7,745 bases of DNA from Undivivens sp041652635 (GTDB taxonomy: Bacteria > Omnitrophota > Gorgyraeia > Gygaellales > Profunditerraquicolaceae), in contig JBAZGW010000065.1 of assembly GCA_041652635.1 (NCBI GenBank), positions 1-7,745 on the forward strand, given 5' to 3'. Below are positions 5,655 to 7,745 of this stretch, in pieces. The notes below the pieces were generated by a model. That model did not search any database. It worked only from the letters and a program-made list of their open reading frames with translations, and was not told the DNA's origin. The position numbers and the translations under genes are program-made. Position 1 is the stretch's first letter. Each line of letters starts with the position of its first letter.

Positions 5655-5690
5655 AGACGTCCGCTATAAAAGGCGGGCGTCTATTTTTTT
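5655..5690 (+). terminator. Intrinsic terminator immediately after the promoter (possible attenuator)
   Basis: AGACGTCCGC (5655-5664) pairs with GCGGGCGTCT (5673-5682): ten pairs including one G-U, with an 8-base loop. It is followed by A and seven Ts (5684-5690). It starts only about ten bases after the predicted transcription start, so most transcripts would end as a ~45-nt RNA unless read-through is allowed. It could be an attenuator for the downstream gene or the end of a tiny RNA. Confidence 0.75.
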
Positions 5691-5713
5691 ACCGGCGGAT
5701 GATTAAAATATAG

Positions 5714-5753
5714 GCGGTCGGTGCGTGTTTTTCGGCCCTGGTAAGCCGGCCGC
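5714..5753 (+). other. Second stem-loop in the leader before the glutamate synthase-like gene
   Basis: GCGGTCGG (5714-5721) pairs with CCGGCCGC (5746-5753) through eight pairs including one wobble, and a further wobble pair extends it. The loop is 22 bases and includes a run of five Ts (5728-5732). It lies between the leader terminator and the start codon. I cannot match it to a known riboswitch class; the glutamine-riboswitch core motifs are not seen. Confidence 0.35.
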
Positions 5754-5791
5754 GCTTGGGCAGATAAACTAACGGGCTGAAGAAAGGAAAG

Positions 5792-7390
5792 ATGAAGATG
5801 AATCTCAGCACTGCGGGAGGTAATGACGCTACACGCACTTTTAACCGTTCCAAGAACGTCGTCAACTGTTCCGGGTTGTGTTCCCGTTGCCTGGACTCAT
5901 GCCGCGGCAACTGTGAGGTCTTTAAATCTTCTTTTAGGGGCAGGGAAGTTATCTATCCCGGACCTTTCGGAGAGGTTACCGCCGGAGGGGACAAAGAATA
6001 CCCGGTCGATTATTCTCATTTGAATATCCAAGGCTACGCCCAAGGCGCCAACGGGCTTCCGAAGGGGATCACCGGTAATTCCGATACCGCCATATTCCCG
6101 GCGGTTGATACGGGCACGGAGTACGGCTGGACGCAGAAAGTAAAAATGCGCGTGCCGATCTTTACCGGAGCGCTGGGTTCCACCGAAATCGCCAGGAAGA
6201 ATTGGGAACATTTCGCGGTAGGGGCGGCTATCTCGGGCATCACGATAGTCTGCGGCGAGAATGTTTGCGGAATAGACCCGCAGTTGGAATTGGATTCCCG
6301 CGGCAAAATAGTCAAAGCGCCCGATATGGACAGGCGTATCCAGCTTTACAAACGTTTTTATGACGGATACGGGGAAATACTGGTGCAGATGAACGTTGAA
6401 GATACGCGTTTGGGTGTCGCCGAATATATGCGTAAAAAGCATAATATGGAGACCATTGAATTGAAATGGGGCCAGGGCGCGAAATGTATCGGCGGGGAGA
6501 TCAAGGTGAAGACTCTGGAGCGGGCGATACAGCTTAAGAAAAGAGGCTATATTGTCACTCCCGATCCGGAGTTGCCGGCAATACAACAGGCGTTCAAGGC
6601 CGGAGCCATTAAGGAATTTGAAAGGCATTCCAGACTGGGGTTTGTTTCCGAGGAAGGCTTTATGAAGGAGATCAAGAGGCTGCGCGATCTCGGTTACAAG
6701 AGGATAACCCTTAAGACCGGCGCCTATTCAATGGTCGAACTTGCCCAGGCCTTGAAGTTCTGCTCCGCCGCCAAGATAGACCTTTTGACCATAGACGGGG
6801 CTTCGGGCGGGACTGGCATGAGCCCGTGGAAGATGATGCAGGAGTGGGGCATTCCCACTTTTTACCTGCAGTCGCTTGCCTATGAGTTCTGCGAAAAGAT
6901 GAGCAAGAAAAAGATGCGCGTGCCGGATATCGCCATCGCCGGAGGTTTCGCGCTTGAGGATCATGTGTTTAAAGTGCTGGCCATGGGAGCTCCTTACGTC
7001 AAGGCCGTCTGTATGGGGCGGGCTTTAATGATCCCCGGTTTTGTGGGTAAGAACATACAGGAATGGATAAAGAACGGTAATGTGCCGCCTACGGTCTCGG
7101 AATTCGGCGCGAACCCCGAGGCAATATTCGTATGCTATGAAGAGCTTGCCGAGAAATACGGCAAGGATATGAAAGATATCCCGCTTGGGGACGTGGGGAT
7201 ATACACTTTTAGTCAGCGCATCAAGGTCGGGTTACAGCAGCTTATGGCCGGTTCGCGTAATTTCAGCTTAAGCAGCATATCCCGTAAGGACTTGATGACC
7301 TTAAGTGAGGAAGCCGAGAAGATATCCGGGATACCTTACGTAATGGACGCATACCGTAAAGAAGCGGAAAAGGTGCTTTTCGGTAAATAG
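5792..7390 (+). CDS. FMN-binding glutamate synthase family protein, stand-alone, with N-terminal Cys cluster
   Basis: This 532-residue protein corresponds to the FMN/synthase (GltB central) domain of glutamate synthase. Motifs seen are GALGSTE near 126-132, ELKWGQGAK (223-231), the flavin-site TIDGASGGTGMSP (333-345) and IAGGFALEDHVFKVLAMGA (382-400). It lacks the N-terminal amidotransferase domain and the C-terminal beta-helix of GltB. The usual 3Fe-4S cysteine motif after the barrel is replaced by KAVCMGRALMIPG. Instead, an N-terminal cluster C26-x3-C30-x2-C33-x3-C37-x3-C41 could bind an iron-sulfur cluster or zinc. Family members convert 2-oxoglutarate plus ammonia or glutamine to glutamate, but for stand-alone forms substrate and electron donor are often unknown. 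ATG 5798 is an alternative start: AAAGGA (5783-5788) is nine bases from it but only three from 5792. It is expressed from the promoter at 5610-5639, past a leader terminator. Confidence 0.87.
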   Translation: MKMNLSTAGGNDATRTFNRSKNVVNCSGLCSRCLDSCRGNCEVFKSSFRGREVIYPGPFGEVTAGGDKEYPVDYSHLNIQGYAQGANGLPKGITGNSDTAIFPAVDTGTEYGWTQKVKMRVPIFTGALGSTEIARKNWEHFAVGAAISGITIVCGENVCGIDPQLELDSRGKIVKAPDMDRRIQLYKRFYDGYGEILVQMNVEDTRLGVAEYMRKKHNMETIELKWGQGAKCIGGEIKVKTLERAIQLKKRGYIVTPDPELPAIQQAFKAGAIKEFERHSRLGFVSEEGFMKEIKRLRDLGYKRITLKTGAYSMVELAQALKFCSAAKIDLLTIDGASGGTGMSPWKMMQEWGIPTFYLQSLAYEFCEKMSKKKMRVPDIAIAGGFALEDHVFKVLAMGAPYVKAVCMGRALMIPGFVGKNIQEWIKNGNVPPTVSEFGANPEAIFVCYEELAEKYGKDMKDIPLGDVGIYTFSQRIKVGLQQLMAGSRNFSLSSISRKDLMTLSEEAEKISGIPYVMDAYRKEAEKVLFGK

Positions 7391-7416
7391 TCCGTTATTG
7401 CACCCGGATCGAGAGA

Positions 7417-7441
7417 GCGCCCCGCTAACCGTTCGCGGGGC
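7417..7441 (+). terminator. GC-rich hairpin after the glutamate synthase-like gene, cut by the assembly gap
   Basis: GCCCCGC (7419-7425) pairs with GCGGGGC (7435-7441) around a 9-base loop, 27 bases after the stop. The ten-N gap begins at the next base. Beyond the gap, CGTCTC is followed by five Ts (7458-7462), and GAGAG precedes the left arm. An intact intrinsic terminator may therefore have been split by the gap; this cannot be proved from the window. Confidence 0.5.
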
Positions 7442-7451
7442 NNNNNNNNNN
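7442..7451. other. Assembly gap (ten Ns)
   Basis: Ten ambiguous bases join two sequence blocks. The length may be a placeholder, so distances across this point are unreliable, and any reading frame through it should not be trusted. It adjoins a strong hairpin, a common place for assembly to break. Confidence 0.98.
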
Positions 7452-7619
7452 CGTCTCTTTTTCCGGTATGCGGTAGATCCTTCAGGCTTGAGACCCGGGA
7501 TTAGACCTCGGTTACGGCCAAGGTTGAATACGAAATACGAAGTTTTTAATCGGAGCGCAGAATTCCCGAATGTCTTAAAACAAAATACCAGGAGTTTCGG
7601 GATGAATGCGCAAAGCGAA
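7452..7619. other. Gene-free stretch between the gap and the repeat array
   Basis: I see no convincing gene on either strand: the open frames here run through the Ns or lack start signals. Weak structure includes TCCCGAA (7564-7570) facing TTCGGGA (7596-7602) across a 25-base loop, and a short direct repeat ATACGAAATACGAA. Its last bases (GCAAAGCGAAG) lead into the hairpin array. Confidence 0.5.
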
Positions 7620-7745
7620 GTCCGCCAAGGCATCAGTGGCGGACGAAGCCTCGCCAATCTTTGTGGCGGGAGTAACCTCGCTAACGCACCAGTGGCGGGC
7701 AAAGTCTCGCCAATGCTTTAATGGCGGACGTTTCGTCAGTCGTCA
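7620..7745 (-). repeat. Tandem ~28-bp hairpin repeat array, copy 2 (four units, inverted)
   Basis: Four units lie at 7620-7644, 7648-7672, 7675-7700 and 7704-7729, with start spacings of 28, 27 and 29 bases. On the plus strand each runs from a TCGCC/TCCGCC-type arm to a GGCGG-type arm with a short variable loop. The first unit has a perfect 8-bp stem, GTCCGCCA / TGGCGGAC. Bases 7730-7745 are the reverse complement of the leader TGACGACTGACGAAAC seen in copy 1, so this array is oriented on the minus strand. The window ends exactly at the end of that leader, so the array may continue. No protein-coding role is supported. Confidence 0.72.

Noticed and set aside
5642..5713. Short open frame (23 codons) in the leader, starting ATG just after the -10 box
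   Set aside because: The ATG lies at or before the expected transcription start, there is no ribosome site, and the frame runs through the terminator hairpin and its T-run. A leader peptide role is not supported.
5897..6628. Long minus-strand open frame (243 codons) within the glutamate synthase-like gene
   Set aside because: It lies antisense to a gene with clear domain motifs, has no ribosome site, and its product shows no recognisable features; it is a codon-bias shadow.
7301..7702. Minus-strand open frame spanning the gap
   Set aside because: Same gap problem, overlap with a real gene end, and the N-terminal part is translated repeat sequence.
7398..7721. Plus-strand open frame after the last gene
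   Set aside because: It runs through the ten-N gap and then through the hairpin repeat array; the product is low-quality and unlike any protein.
7620..7745. Possible CRISPR array
   Set aside because: The period is only about 28 bp in total, the conserved parts are the two hairpin arms, and the variable parts are 7-9 bases, too short for spacers; no cas genes are in view.

Overview
The window looks like a piece of a bacterial draft genome, probably from an uncultured, anaerobic, Gram-negative-like lineage. The overall style (compact all-plus-strand gene strings, a stand-alone FMN glutamate synthase, a short MetE-like protein, families of small palindromic intergenic repeats) reminds me of Omnitrophota (candidate phylum OP3). 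That placement is an impression, not a demonstrated assignment. A run of ten Ns at 7442-7451 shows that the sequence is a scaffold, and the window ends inside a repeat array. All ten genes I support lie on the plus strand; no tRNA, rRNA, transposase, phage gene or CRISPR array is visible.

Layout. (1) 1-1913: the 3' end of rmuC overlaps pgeF (YfiH-type peptidoglycan editing factor / polyphenol oxidase family). These are followed by an unrecognised 86-residue protein and a WrbA-like flavodoxin, all tightly packed and probably one transcript. (2) 1914-2207: a structured intergenic region with an imperfect hairpin just after the flavodoxin stop, a short array of ~28-bp hairpin repeats, and competing small hairpins directly before the next gene. 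(3) 2208-3749: cutA overlaps a six-helix CcdA/DsbD-beta-like thiol electron transporter, followed by a secreted TlpA/ResA-like thioredoxin. Together these form a plausible route carrying reducing power from the cytoplasm to extracytoplasmic disulfides. (4) 3822-5397: ybaB/ebfC nucleoid protein, a 73-residue zinc-ribbon protein starting on the ybaB stop codon, and a 343-residue MetE C-terminal-domain homologue that may be a folate-independent methionine synthase. (5) 5398-5791: a gene-free stretch with a hairpin over the stop codon, a ~106-bp palindromic element, a near-consensus sigma-70 promoter, an intrinsic terminator placed immediately after that promoter, and a second leader stem-loop. 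(6) 5792-7390: an FMN-binding glutamate synthase-like protein with an N-terminal cysteine cluster, no amidotransferase domain and no canonical 3Fe-4S motif. (7) 7391-7745: a GC-rich hairpin interrupted by the assembly gap, then a second, longer copy of the ~28-bp hairpin array in inverted orientation.

The strongest leads are the ~28-bp tandem hairpin repeat with a shared 16-bp leader (two inverted copies about 5 kb apart), the promoter-terminator leader before the glutamate synthase-like gene, and the two reduced enzymes (stand-alone FMN GltS-like and core MetE-like), whose electron, nitrogen and methyl donors are not apparent from the window.
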